From positions 2,693,501 through 2,757,500 of the forward strand of contig NZ_CP084752.1 in assembly GCF_020535545.1 (NCBI RefSeq): a stretch of DNA of 64,000 nucleotides, in the 5' to 3' direction. The DNA is from Roseateles sp. XES5 (lineage in GTDB: Bacteria; Pseudomonadota; Alphaproteobacteria; Rhizobiales; Rhizobiaceae). Both the position numbers and the translations under genes were made by a program. The notes beneath the pieces were generated by a model, which saw only the letters and a program-made list of their open reading frames with translations, did not search any database and was not told the origin of the DNA. This document shows positions 43,509 to 51,409 of this stretch, piece by piece. Within the stretch, counting starts at the first letter, position 1, and the number at the start of each line of letters is the position of its first letter.

Positions 43509-43551
43509 GAATAAACAAACCGTGAATTTCATATTGCGGAATGTTTATTCC
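43509..43551. promoter_or_regulatory. IolR-type operator (GGAA-N6-TTCC) and flanking repeat
   Basis: GGAATGTTTATTCC at 43538-43551 fits the GGAA-N6-TTCC palindrome described for rhizobial IolR. Its right half TGTTTATTC also pairs with GAATAAACA at about 43509-43517, so a wider inverted repeat is present. The sites are 90-130 bp upstream of the binding-protein ATG. This supports inositol as a signal. The iolR gene is not in the window. Confidence 0.6.
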
Positions 43552-43651
43552 ATTTTCTGCCTGTAACGTCAAGCCCGTTCCATTTCGAGGTGAGGGGAAA
43601 CCGGCCGACCTGGGGAAAAGGGCCGGCGTGATGTCCGCCGACCCGTGGCTC

Positions 43652-44464
43652 TCAGAGGCGTTCGCGCAGGAAAGCGACGCTTTCGGCGACCGCCGCTTTC
43701 GGGTCCGCGACATCATGTACGGCCGGCGAAAAGGGCTCGAAGGACAGCGGGCCGGCATAACCGGTAGCAAGCAATGCCTTGATCTGGCTGACATTTCCAA
43801 GCCGGTCATCAGAGCCTACGAGAACGCGGTGGCCGTCCCGCATGTCGGAAACGGAGACTGCGGGGTCCTCGACGCCAGAAATGTGGACGAGGCCGGTGAG
43901 GTCAGCAAAAAAATCCGGTTCGCCGGCGAGGTGATGGTGGAACGTGTCGTGCACAAGGCGGAATGTCCGTTCCCCTCCGACGGCTTTGATCGCCTCCACC
44001 GCTTCGCGCTTGGAGCGCAGCGAGCAGATCTCGAAGCCGAGCGGCTCGACGAGGCCGATGATGCCGGCGGCATCGAGCAGGGGCTTCAGCGCGGTCAGCG
44101 CCTCGCGGAGGTTCGCCTGTCGCTCGCCATCGGCCCGGCCGGTGCCGTCGTTCTTCGGCACGAGCACCAGCGCGCGGGCGCCGCAGGCGCTGGCGTAGTC
44201 GATCAGTTCTCCCGCCTCGGCCGCGCGGGCGGGCGTCCATTCGTTGAAGCGCTGGAGGGCGTTGATTGAAATGATCGCGACACCATGGCGTTCGGTGAGC
44301 GCCTTCACCTCGGCGGGCGTCGTGCCGTCGAGGATGGCGTTGCCGTCGAGGTCGTTGCGGATTTCGACCGCCGTCATGCCGAGGGAGATTGCGAGGGCGA
44401 AGAAGGCGTCGAGCGTCAGGGCGGGCGCCGTCATGTGGTTGAGGGCGAAAGTCAGGGCGGGCAT
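43652..44464 (-). CDS. TIM-barrel sugar isomerase, MocC/2-keto-myo-inositol isomerase-like
   Basis: The start is ATG 44464 (MPALTFALNHMTAP) with GGAG before it; the longer frame is Arg/Pro-rich and unlikely. The product is 270 residues of the AP-endonuclease-2/xylose-isomerase type barrel. Metal-ligand positions are visible: GLVEPLGFE (Glu), LVHDTFHHHLAG (Asp and His), and LSFEPFSP (Glu). IolI isomerises 2-keto-myo-inositol, and MocC is a similar barrel in rhizopine loci. It probably handles the ketone made by IolG. Confidence 0.8.
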   Translation of the reverse strand: MPALTFALNHMTAPALTLDAFFALAISLGMTAVEIRNDLDGNAILDGTTPAEVKALTERHGVAIISINALQRFNEWTPARAAEAGELIDYASACGARALVLVPKNDGTGRADGERQANLREALTALKPLLDAAGIIGLVEPLGFEICSLRSKREAVEAIKAVGGERTFRLVHDTFHHHLAGEPDFFADLTGLVHISGVEDPAVSVSDMRDGHRVLVGSDDRLGNVSQIKALLATGYAGPLSFEPFSPAVHDVADPKAAVAESVAFLRERL

Positions 44465-44595
44465 GGAATCCTCCGGTCTTCGAGGCCATCGACAGGGCGG
44501 CCTCGCATGCACGCACGAGGATCGGGACAGGCTTGGCGGGCGTCAAAGCCGAAGGTGCTGTCGCGGCATTCATCGCTGAAAGATTGAGAAAGCAT

Positions 44596-44615
44596 CATGA
44601 TGGAATACCATCATG
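44596..44615. promoter_or_regulatory. dyad CATGATGG-N4-CCATCATG near the mocC-like gene
   Basis: Arms CATGATGG (44596-44603) and CCATCATG (44608-44615) flank AATA, between the end of the LacI gene (44621) and the start of the isomerase (44464). It could be the LacI operator or a weak terminator; the AT content and position favour an operator. Confidence 0.4.
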
Positions 44616-44620
44616 CGGCG

Positions 44621-45652
44621 TCAGATATTCTCCGGCAGGAAGATGTCGAAGGGCAGGAATGTCTGGCCCGGCACGGCGTTCTCGCCCTTCTCGATGGCGG
44701 TCACCATCAGCGAGACGAGTTCACGGCAGAGGGCGGGCAAGGGGGTGCTGATGGCCATTGTGACGACGTCGTCGGCAAGGCCGGCCTTCGATTCTGGGGT
44801 CAGTTCGTTGACGATGAGCTGCACCTTGCCGGCATAGCCTTCCTCGCGGATCGCCGAAATTGCCCCCTCCATGCCGCCGCCGGCGACATAGAGGCCGACG
44901 AGATCGGGATGCTGCGCCAGAAGGTTTGCCGTCGCCTCGTGGGTGATCTCGCTGGTGTCGAGATTGACCAGCGTGTCCAGCACCTCGAAACCCTGGCCCT
45001 TTTCGCGGAAGAAGGAGCGGAAGCCCATCTCGCGCAGCTCGTGGCCGTGAAAGCGGTGGCTGCCGACGAAGATCGCGACCTTTCCGGGGTGCCTTGCGCC
45101 GCGCGCGATCATCCAGGCGGCGGTGCGCCCGACCTTCATGTTGTTGAGGCCGATATAGCCCTGCCGCACGTCCATGGCGAAGTCCGAGAGAAGGCAGAAC
45201 AGCGGGATGCCGCGGGTCTTCAGGTCTTCCACCAGGGTCGTGGTCGCCGGATAGTCCGGCGCGACGACGGCGAGCGCCTGGTTGCGCGCGGAGAGCTGGC
45301 GCAGCATCTCGGCCATCGCCGCCGGTGTCTGCGCATTGATGAACTCGATCTGCGGCACGATGCGCGCCGTGGTGCAGGCATTGCAGGCGATTTCGATCTC
45401 GCGCGCGAAATTCTGGTAGAAGGCCTGGCCCGGGCGCTGGAAGCTGAGGCCCAGCCGGTATTGCGGCAGGTCCTCGAAGACGCGCTGCCGGATGAGGCCG
45501 ATGGCGTGATAGCCGATGGCGTTGGCGGCCTCATAGACCCGACGCGCCGTCTCCTCGCGCACCTTGTGGCGGCCGTTCAGCACGCGGTCGACCGTTGCCA
45601 CGCTGACGCCGGCCGCCCTGGCGAGATCCGAGATGGTGGGTCTCGATGCCAT
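44621..45652 (-). CDS. LacI-family transcriptional regulator
   Basis: The product is 343 residues. The N-terminal helix-turn-helix PTISDLARAAGVSVATVDRVLNG (about 5-27) and hinge are typical LacI; VDRVLNGR replaces the more common VSRVLNN, as in rhizobial sugar regulators. The periplasmic-binding-like sensor domain follows (about 60-340). It is divergent from mocD and upstream of the isomerase, so it likely controls the rhizopine/inositol genes. A loose dyad GAATG-N13-CATTC (45695-45717) lies in the divergent gap. The inducer is not known. Confidence 0.88.
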   Translation of the reverse strand: MASRPTISDLARAAGVSVATVDRVLNGRHKVREETARRVYEAANAIGYHAIGLIRQRVFEDLPQYRLGLSFQRPGQAFYQNFAREIEIACNACTTARIVPQIEFINAQTPAAMAEMLRQLSARNQALAVVAPDYPATTTLVEDLKTRGIPLFCLLSDFAMDVRQGYIGLNNMKVGRTAAWMIARGARHPGKVAIFVGSHRFHGHELREMGFRSFFREKGQGFEVLDTLVNLDTSEITHEATANLLAQHPDLVGLYVAGGGMEGAISAIREEGYAGKVQLIVNELTPESKAGLADDVVTMAISTPLPALCRELVSLMVTAIEKGENAVPGQTFLPFDIFLPENI

Positions 45653-45816
45653 GTTCCCCTCCGTGAAATCTTTCCATCAAGCAAGAATGATAATGAATGA
45701 TGTAATTTGATGCATTCTATCATGGCAGGATTGAGAGACACAAGAAGCGGCGGTATCGTTTGCCCATCAGATGAGGCGGGTCGGTGAGCATGCGCCCCGC
45801 GTGGAGGAGACGAGCG

Positions 45817-46902
45817 ATGAACCCGACGAAGAGGGACTACAGCCTTCTTGGCCGCGATGCCGAGGCGGCCGTTGCCAACGGGCTGGCGGCGGCCGAATGG
45901 TATCATACCGAAATCCCGCGCAAGGACATGAAGGCGCTGATGCAGCGCAGCGATGCGGAGGCCATCCGCGACACCACGATCTGGCTGGGAACCATGCTCG
46001 TCTGCGCCGCCGCAGGCATTTGGTTCTGGGGAACCTGGTGGGCCGTGCCGTTCTTCCTCGTCTACGGCGTGCTCTACGGCTCGGCCTCCGACAGCCGCTG
46101 GCATGAATGCGGCCATGGCACGGCGTTCAAGACAATGTGGATGAACAATGCCTTCTACCAGATCGCTTGCTTCATGATCATGCGCAATCCGGTGACCTGG
46201 CGCTGGAGCCACACGCGCCACCACACGGATACGGTCATCGTCGGCCGCGACCCGGAGATTGCCGTCATGCGCCCGCCGGATCTCCTGCGGCTCGTCCTCA
46301 ATTTCTTCGGCCTGCTCGATGCCTGGCATGCCGTCGTCGATATGGTGCGAAATGCGGCGGGCGTGATGAGCGCGGCGGAAAAGACCTTCGTGCCCGAAAT
46401 GGAACAGCCGAAGGCAATCCGCATCGCCCGCATCTGGCTTGCCATCTACGCCGCGACCATCGCCGCCTGTTTCTACTTCGGCTCCATCCTTCCGGCCATG
46501 CTGATCGGCCTGCCGCGCCTCTACGGCGCTTGGCATCATGTGATGACCGGCTTGCTCCAGCATGGCGGCCTTGCCGACAACGTCGTCGACCATCGGCTCA
46601 ACAGCCGCACGGTCTACATGAACCCCGTCAGCCGCTTCATCTACTGGAACATGAACTACCATGTGGAGCACCATATGTTCCCGATGGTGCCCTATCACGC
46701 GCTGCCGCGTCTGCACGCCATGATCAGACACGATCTGCCGGCGCCGAACCCGTCCATCTGGCACGGCTACAGGGAAATGATCCCGGCCTTCCTGCGGCAG
46801 CTGCGCAACGAGGACTATTTCCTGAAGCGGGAACTGCCGCAGACGGCGCGCCCCTACAAGGAAGAGTTCCACACTGAGACCGCGATTGCGGCCGCCGAAT
46901 AA
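45817..46902 (+). CDS. mocD: MocD-like membrane diiron oxygenase (fatty-acid-desaturase family)
   Basis: The start is ATG 45817 with GAGGAG 8 nt upstream; ATGs before it lack a site. The product is 361 residues. Histidine boxes HECGH (96-100), HTRHH (132-136) and HVEHH (about 281-285) bind two irons, and hydrophobic segments lie at about 55-90 and 205-235. In the moc model of R. leguminosarum, MocD is the oxygenase that removes the O-methyl group of 3-O-methyl-scyllo-inosamine, fed electrons by MocE and MocF. Both partners follow directly, which strongly supports the name. Confidence 0.85.
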   Translation: MNPTKRDYSLLGRDAEAAVANGLAAAEWYHTEIPRKDMKALMQRSDAEAIRDTTIWLGTMLVCAAAGIWFWGTWWAVPFFLVYGVLYGSASDSRWHECGHGTAFKTMWMNNAFYQIACFMIMRNPVTWRWSHTRHHTDTVIVGRDPEIAVMRPPDLLRLVLNFFGLLDAWHAVVDMVRNAAGVMSAAEKTFVPEMEQPKAIRIARIWLAIYAATIAACFYFGSILPAMLIGLPRLYGAWHHVMTGLLQHGGLADNVVDHRLNSRTVYMNPVSRFIYWNMNYHVEHHMFPMVPYHALPRLHAMIRHDLPAPNPSIWHGYREMIPAFLRQLRNEDYFLKRELPQTARPYKEEFHTETAIAAAE

Positions 46903-46925
46903 CAACCCATCTCGGAGGAAACACC

Positions 46926-47240
46926 ATGAGCGACAACTGGATCGAGGTCTGCGCGGCGGACGAGATCGACGAGGAGGATGTCATCCGCTTCGACCATGCG
47001 GGCCGCACCTTCGCGATCTACCGCAGCCCGGAAGACACCTACCATGCGACGGACGGGCTCTGCACCCACGAGAAGATCCACCTTTGCGATGGGCTGGTGA
47101 TGGATCACATCATCGAATGTCCCAAGCACAACGGCCGCTTCGACTACAGGTCCGGTGAAGCCAAGGGTGCACCAGTCTGCGTCGACCTCAGGACCTATCC
47201 GGTCAAGGTCGAGGGCGGCACGGTCTTCATCGGGCTCTAG
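46926..47240 (+). CDS. mocE: MocE-type Rieske [2Fe-2S] ferredoxin
   Basis: The product is 104 residues, a complete Rieske ferredoxin. The cluster ligands are C46-T-H48 and C65-P-K-H68 (CTHEKIHLCDG and ECPKHNGRFD). GGAGG precedes the ATG by 7 nt. It passes electrons from the reductase to the MocD oxygenase. It starts 24 bp after mocD, in one operon. Confidence 0.9.
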   Translation: MSDNWIEVCAADEIDEEDVIRFDHAGRTFAIYRSPEDTYHATDGLCTHEKIHLCDGLVMDHIIECPKHNGRFDYRSGEAKGAPVCVDLRTYPVKVEGGTVFIGL

Positions 47241-47307
47241 GGTTTTGTCGCATTATCGACGCCGAAGCGACTTCGCTTCGGCTGGAAATACTCCAGAGGA
47301 AACTGTC

Positions 47308-48531
47308 ATGGCGAATTTCGTTATCGTCGGCGCCGGCGAATGCGGCGCACGCGCGGCCTTCGCGCTGCGCGACAAGGGGTTCGACGGCACGCTGACCCTG
47401 ATCGGCAGTGAGCCCCACCTGCCATACGAGCGTCCGCCGCTTTCCAAGGAGGCGCTGGTTGCCGGCGCTGGCCCGAAATTCGTCGCGGAACCGCAGCGCT
47501 ATGTCGAAGCCGGTATAGACCTGCTGCTGGGCCGCTCGGTCTGCGGGATCGATCGCGCCGCAAAGCGTGTCTCGCTGGGAGACGGCACGGTCGTTCCCTA
47601 TGACAAGCTGCTGCTTGCCACCGGCGCCCGCCCGCGTGCCCTGCCGGGCACGACCTACGGCGGCCGCATCGCGGCGCTGCGCAGCCATGACGATGCCGCC
47701 CGTATTCGCGCGCATCTGATGGACGGCAGCCATGTTGCCATACTGGGCGGAGGGTTCATTGGGCTGGAGCTGGCCGCGAGCGCCCGCAAGCTCGGCGCGA
47801 CCGTCACGCTTATCGAGGGCCTGCCGCGTGTTCTCAGTCGTGGCATTCCGGCGGAGATTGCCGACATCGTCGCGCGCCGGCACGCTGCCGAGGGCGTGGA
47901 AATCCTCTGCGCCGCGAAGGTCGCGCGCATCGAGGAACGGCCGGGCGAAGTGCGCCTTACGCTTGAAGACGGACGTGTCGTAGCTGCCAGCCTGCTCGTC
48001 GTCGGCATCGGCGCGGCGCCGAACACGGAACTGGCGGAAGCGGCTGGCCTTGCCATCGAGAACGGCATTGCCGTCGATGGAATGCTGCGCACCTCCGATC
48101 CGGATATCTTTGCCGCGGGAGACTGCACCTCCTATCCGCTGTCGCTCTATGGCGAGCGCCGCATCCGCCTTGAATCCTGGCGCAACGCGCAGGAACAGGG
48201 AGCGCTCGCAGCGGCCAACATGCTCGGCGGTGCTGATATCCATGCGGCGGTGCCGTGGTTCTGGTCGGATCAGTACGACATGACCTTGCAGATCGCCGGC
48301 CTTGCCGATGGCGCGGCGACAACCGTCCGGCGCGACATGGGCGAGGGGACATTCATCCTCTTCCATCTCGATGCCGCGGGGCAGCTGATCGCCGCAAGCG
48401 GCATCGGGCCGGGCAATGCGGTCGCGCGCGACATCCGCCTTGCCGAAATGCTGATCGCCGCCCGCATCCATCCAGATCCGGCGGAACTCGCCGCACCGGA
48501 AACCAAGCTCAGGAAACTGCTCGCTGCCTGA
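47308..48531 (+). CDS. mocF: MocF-type ferredoxin reductase
   Basis: The start is ATG 47308 (MANFVIVGAGECGARAA) with AGAGGAA upstream; a longer open frame reads through the mocE tail and is not used. The product is 407 residues of the bacterial oxygenase-coupled NAD(P)H-ferredoxin reductase family. FAD motif GAGECGARAA (8-17), NAD motif GGGFIGLELAASA (about 148-160) and IFAAGDCTS (second FAD motif) are present. It reduces MocE. The 67-bp gap to mocE is still operon-like. Confidence 0.88.
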   Translation: MANFVIVGAGECGARAAFALRDKGFDGTLTLIGSEPHLPYERPPLSKEALVAGAGPKFVAEPQRYVEAGIDLLLGRSVCGIDRAAKRVSLGDGTVVPYDKLLLATGARPRALPGTTYGGRIAALRSHDDAARIRAHLMDGSHVAILGGGFIGLELAASARKLGATVTLIEGLPRVLSRGIPAEIADIVARRHAAEGVEILCAAKVARIEERPGEVRLTLEDGRVVAASLLVVGIGAAPNTELAEAAGLAIENGIAVDGMLRTSDPDIFAAGDCTSYPLSLYGERRIRLESWRNAQEQGALAAANMLGGADIHAAVPWFWSDQYDMTLQIAGLADGAATTVRRDMGEGTFILFHLDAAGQLIAASGIGPGNAVARDIRLAEMLIAARIHPDPAELAAPETKLRKLLAA

Positions 48532-48542
48532 GGGAGACCAAC

Positions 48543-49337
48543 GTGAAGACCAAGAGACCGACCGTCGCCGACCTCCAGGCCATGAAGGGCAAGCGCCAAC
48601 TCACCATGCTGCGCGTCGTGACGCTGGATGAGGCGGCAGCCGCCGAACAGGCGAGCATCGACCTCGTTTCCGTGCCGCCCGCCCTGCTGGGGCCGGCCTT
48701 CCGTGAGGCGGCCCCGACGGTCTTCGCCTTCCCTGGCCTCGAATACGGTGATTTCGTCACGACCGACGACTACCTGCGCGGCGCCTTCCAGGCGATGAAG
48801 GCCGGAGGCGATGCGGTCTATTGCGCCGCCGGCCTTTCCACCGTCCGGCGCCTGCGCGAGGAGGGCATTCCGGTGTGTGGCCATGTCGGTCTCATTCCCT
48901 CCAAGGCGACATGGACGGGCGGGTTCCGCGCGGTCGGCAAGACGGCGGAAAGCGCGCTGGAAATCTTCCGGCAGGTCAAGGCGCTCGAAGAGGCGGGGGC
49001 CTTCGCGGCGGAGATCGAGGTTGTGCCCGGCGAAATCGCGGCGGCGATCAGCGCGAGGACCGCGCTCGTCATGCTGTCCATGGGCGCGGGGACGGGGTGC
49101 GACGCGCAATATCTCTTCGCGGACGACGTGCTCGGGCAGAATCGTGGCCATTATCCGCGCCATGCCAAGGTCTACCGCAACTTCGCTGCCGAATATGATC
49201 GGCTCCAGCAGGAGCGCGTCGCCGCCTTCCGCGAATATGCCGATGACGTGCGCTCTGGCGCCTATCCGCAGAAGGGACACCTCGTCGGCATCGAGCCATC
49301 CGAGCTTGCCGCCTTCCTCGATCGGCTCAGCGCTTGA
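48543..49337 (+). CDS. PanB-fold protein without metal ligands
   Basis: The start is GTG 48543 with GAGGGAGA upstream, 11 bp after mocF. The product is 264 residues and aligns by eye to ketopantoate hydroxymethyltransferase along its length: VCGHVGLIPSKATWTGGFRAVGK, ALEEAGAFAAEIEVVP, MGAGTGCDAQYLFADDVLG and HYPRHAKVYRNF. The three Mg2+ ligands of E. coli PanB (D45 in VGDSLG, D84 in ADLPF, E114 in KIEGG) correspond to VSVPPAL, FAFPGL and VYCAAGL, so all seem replaced; the general base E181 is kept in EVVP. A role in ketopantoate synthesis is doubtful. Being last in an O-demethylase operon, it may handle the one-carbon product. Confidence 0.8.
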   Translation: MKTKRPTVADLQAMKGKRQLTMLRVVTLDEAAAAEQASIDLVSVPPALLGPAFREAAPTVFAFPGLEYGDFVTTDDYLRGAFQAMKAGGDAVYCAAGLSTVRRLREEGIPVCGHVGLIPSKATWTGGFRAVGKTAESALEIFRQVKALEEAGAFAAEIEVVPGEIAAAISARTALVMLSMGAGTGCDAQYLFADDVLGQNRGHYPRHAKVYRNFAAEYDRLQQERVAAFREYADDVRSGAYPQKGHLVGIEPSELAAFLDRLSA

Positions 49338-49400
49338 AAAGCCGGTTTCCCCCCGCCGCAAAACCGCCTATGTAGGCGCTGAAGGCGCGAGGAGACGTTC

Positions 49401-49796
49401 ATGAAGTTCATCGACCCAGACCACCCGTTCTACCGCCCGCTCTGGCGGCGGCTGCTTCTGGTCGGGTTCTGTGCCGCATGGACGGCGGTGGAGCTCTATA
49501 ACGGCGAGCAGACCTGGGGCATGATCTTCCTCGTCGTGACCGCCTATGCCTTCGCGAACCTCATCCTCTTCTTCAAGCCTTCCGATCCGGCCGCAAAGCC
49601 GCCGGAAGAGGGGGCGAGCCGAAGAGCTAGGGCATGCCTAGCGCGACAGCCCGAGGCTCTTTTCGACATTGACGCGGCGGATCGTCTCGTCAATCAGCAT
49701 GTTGGCGATCTTCATGCGCAGCGTCGCATTGATGCGCAGATCCTCCGGCGCGCGGTCGGGATGGTTTTCGCGCGCAAAGCTGCGGCGGCGGGCTAG
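49401..49796 (+). CDS. small inner-membrane protein with antisense-overlapping tail
   Basis: The product is 131 residues. The first ~75 (MKFIDPDHPFYRPLWRRLLLVGFC, two hydrophobic segments at about 18-34 and 40-58) are a typical small rhizobial membrane protein. After about residue 78 the sequence becomes Arg/Ala-rich and lies opposite the convergent gene 49638-50135. The tail is probably extension by loss of an earlier stop. GAGGAGA precedes the ATG. Function unknown. Confidence 0.6.
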   Translation: MKFIDPDHPFYRPLWRRLLLVGFCAAWTAVELYNGEQTWGMIFLVVTAYAFANLILFFKPSDPAAKPPEEGASRRARACLARQPEALFDIDAADRLVNQHVGDLHAQRRIDAQILRRAVGMVFARKAAAAG

Positions 49797-50135
49797 AAGG
49801 TTGTCGACGGTTTCCCTGCCGGTAAGGGCGAGATCTTCCGCGACCTCTTCCGGTGCGGTGCGCAGCAGGTGTGGCGGCGGTGCCGGGGGTGCTTCGGGCG
49901 GTGGCTGCGGTTCGGGCGGGCGCGGCTCTTCATAGAGATCGAGATAGGCGGCGGCAGCCTGCGACCCTGATACGAATGCGCCGGTCGTGCCGAGGCCGGT
50001 GAACCCGGAGGTGAGGCCGCGCACCGTGCCGGCGCCGCTCTCTTCCGGTGTCTCCGCGTCAGCCTCCTCGGCCGCTTCGCGCGCTTCCGTCTTCAGGCGC
50101 TCCAGCACGGATTCAAAAACGGTCATGCCGAACAT
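49638..50135 (-). CDS. rhizobial protein with degenerate J-domain C-terminus
   Basis: The product is 165 residues. Residues 1-35 are acidic and helical, about 36-95 is Pro/Gly-rich linker (EEPRPPEPQPPPEAPPAPPP), and the C-terminal 60 residues read like a J-domain fragment: VDNLLARRRSFARENHPDRAPEDLRINATLRMKIANMLIDE (described in parts), with the HPD tripeptide that activates DnaK. Helix I of a normal J-domain is weak. A co-chaperone role is possible; the pattern is short, so caution is needed. Confidence 0.55.
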   Translation of the reverse strand: MFGMTVFESVLERLKTEAREAAEEADAETPEESGAGTVRGLTSGFTGLGTTGAFVSGSQAAAAYLDLYEEPRPPEPQPPPEAPPAPPPHLLRTAPEEVAEDLALTGRETVDNLLARRRSFARENHPDRAPEDLRINATLRMKIANMLIDETIRRVNVEKSLGLSR

Positions 50136-50149
50136 GGGTTATCCTTCTT

Positions 50150-51157
50150 TCAGTCCGGCGACAGCATGCGGCTGCGTTGCCAGATCAGATCATAGAGCAG
50201 TTTGGCGCTCGGCGGGAGCGCCCTGCCTTTGACGGAGATAAGGCTGTAGGGCTTGATGTCGATCTCGAAATCCGTGTTGAGGATGCTGATCTCGCCGGCC
50301 TGCGCGCCGACATCGGCGACGAAGTTGGCCATGTCGCGCGCCACCGGCGCGATGGCATTCGAGCCGCAGACGATGGCGGTGGTGAGCAGGATGGACGAGG
50401 TGTTGACGACGGTGGCCGGCAGCGGCACGCCGGCGGCGATGAACAGTTCCTCGATCCTGCGGCGCAGCAGCGTGCCGGCCGGCTGGAACACCCAGTCGTA
50501 GCGTGGCAGGTCGGCCAGGCCGACGACGGGCTTTTCCGTCAGCGGATGCCCCTTGCGCACGATGAGGCAGGCCTTCTCGATGCCGATTTCCGTGACGTTG
50601 AAGAGGCGCGGGTTGAGGTCGTCGGGCACGCGGGCGATGATGAAATCCTGCTGGGCGGCAAGCAGTTCGCGGGCGAGCACATTGCTCGTTTCCACGCGCA
50701 CGTTCACCTCGATGCCGGGATAGGCGGCGCTGACCTGCTGGATCGCGGGGACGGCGAGGCTGATGGCCGGCGCCGTCACCGAGCCGAGAAACACCGAGCC
50801 GCCGGTGCCCGACTTCAGGGCGGAAAGCTCGCGGTCGACCTCGCGCAACTCTAGAAGGATGGTGCGCGCCCGCCGCGCGAAGGCCCGGCCGAAGGCGGTG
50901 AGGGTGACGCCGCGCGAGATGCGCTCGCAGAGCTGGGCCTTGAGGATCGTCTCCATTTCGGTCAGCATGCGCGAGGCCGCGGGCTGGGATATGTTGAGCG
51001 TATCCGCGGCCGCGCTGACCTGCCCGTGCTGCTCGATGGCGACGATCATGCGCAGGTGGCTGAGCTTCAGGCCGCCGCGCAGCAGCCCGATGCTCTGCAG
51101 GTTGTCGAAATTCTCGCCGGCGAAAAGCTGCTCCTCGCCGTTTCCCTCTGTCCGCAT
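50150..51157 (-). CDS. gbpR: LysR-family regulator GbpR
   Basis: The product is 335 residues. The helix-turn-helix is LRMIVAIEQHGQVSAAADTLNISQPAASRMLTEME (about 35-69, described in parts), followed by the LysR sensor domain. In Agrobacterium, GbpR is divergent from gbp/chvE and controls it in response to galactose, arabinose and fucose. The same divergent layout with chvE (254 bp gap) is seen here. The real start may lie a little inside, near the GGLKLSHLRM segment. A dyad in the shared promoter is a likely binding site. Confidence 0.85.
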   Translation of the reverse strand: MRTEGNGEEQLFAGENFDNLQSIGLLRGGLKLSHLRMIVAIEQHGQVSAAADTLNISQPAASRMLTEMETILKAQLCERISRGVTLTAFGRAFARRARTILLELREVDRELSALKSGTGGSVFLGSVTAPAISLAVPAIQQVSAAYPGIEVNVRVETSNVLARELLAAQQDFIIARVPDDLNPRLFNVTEIGIEKACLIVRKGHPLTEKPVVGLADLPRYDWVFQPAGTLLRRRIEELFIAAGVPLPATVVNTSSILLTTAIVCGSNAIAPVARDMANFVADVGAQAGEISILNTDFEIDIKPYSLISVKGRALPPSAKLLYDLIWQRSRMLSPD

Positions 51158-51194
51158 GGCTCCCTCGTATAAAATAGTATATTTGGTTCTCTGT

Positions 51195-51210
51195 ATATCA
51201 AATCTGATAT
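51195..51210. promoter_or_regulatory. LysR-type dyad between gbpR and chvE
   Basis: ATATCA (51195-51200), AATC, TGATAT (51205-51210) forms a perfect dyad 37 bp upstream of gbpR and 200 bp upstream of chvE, and TATATTTGG / TGTATAT sequences lie next to it. The gap 51158-51409 holds no gene. The position suits GbpR binding. Confidence 0.5.
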
Positions 51211-51409
51211 CGATTTAGAAGTTCATTGCATTTGACAGTTATGGCAATTCGTACGACGTTGCGCCAATGTGCGCTGGGGTCCTTGGGAGTGGGGACCGGC
51301 GGGCTTGCGCCCGACCAGTCCAGGCCGTCGCCTGATAGCGACCCCGCCCGTGCACAGAACAATGCCTGGCCGCAATTTCGGCCAGTGCGTACAAGGGAGA
51401 GACCTTTCA

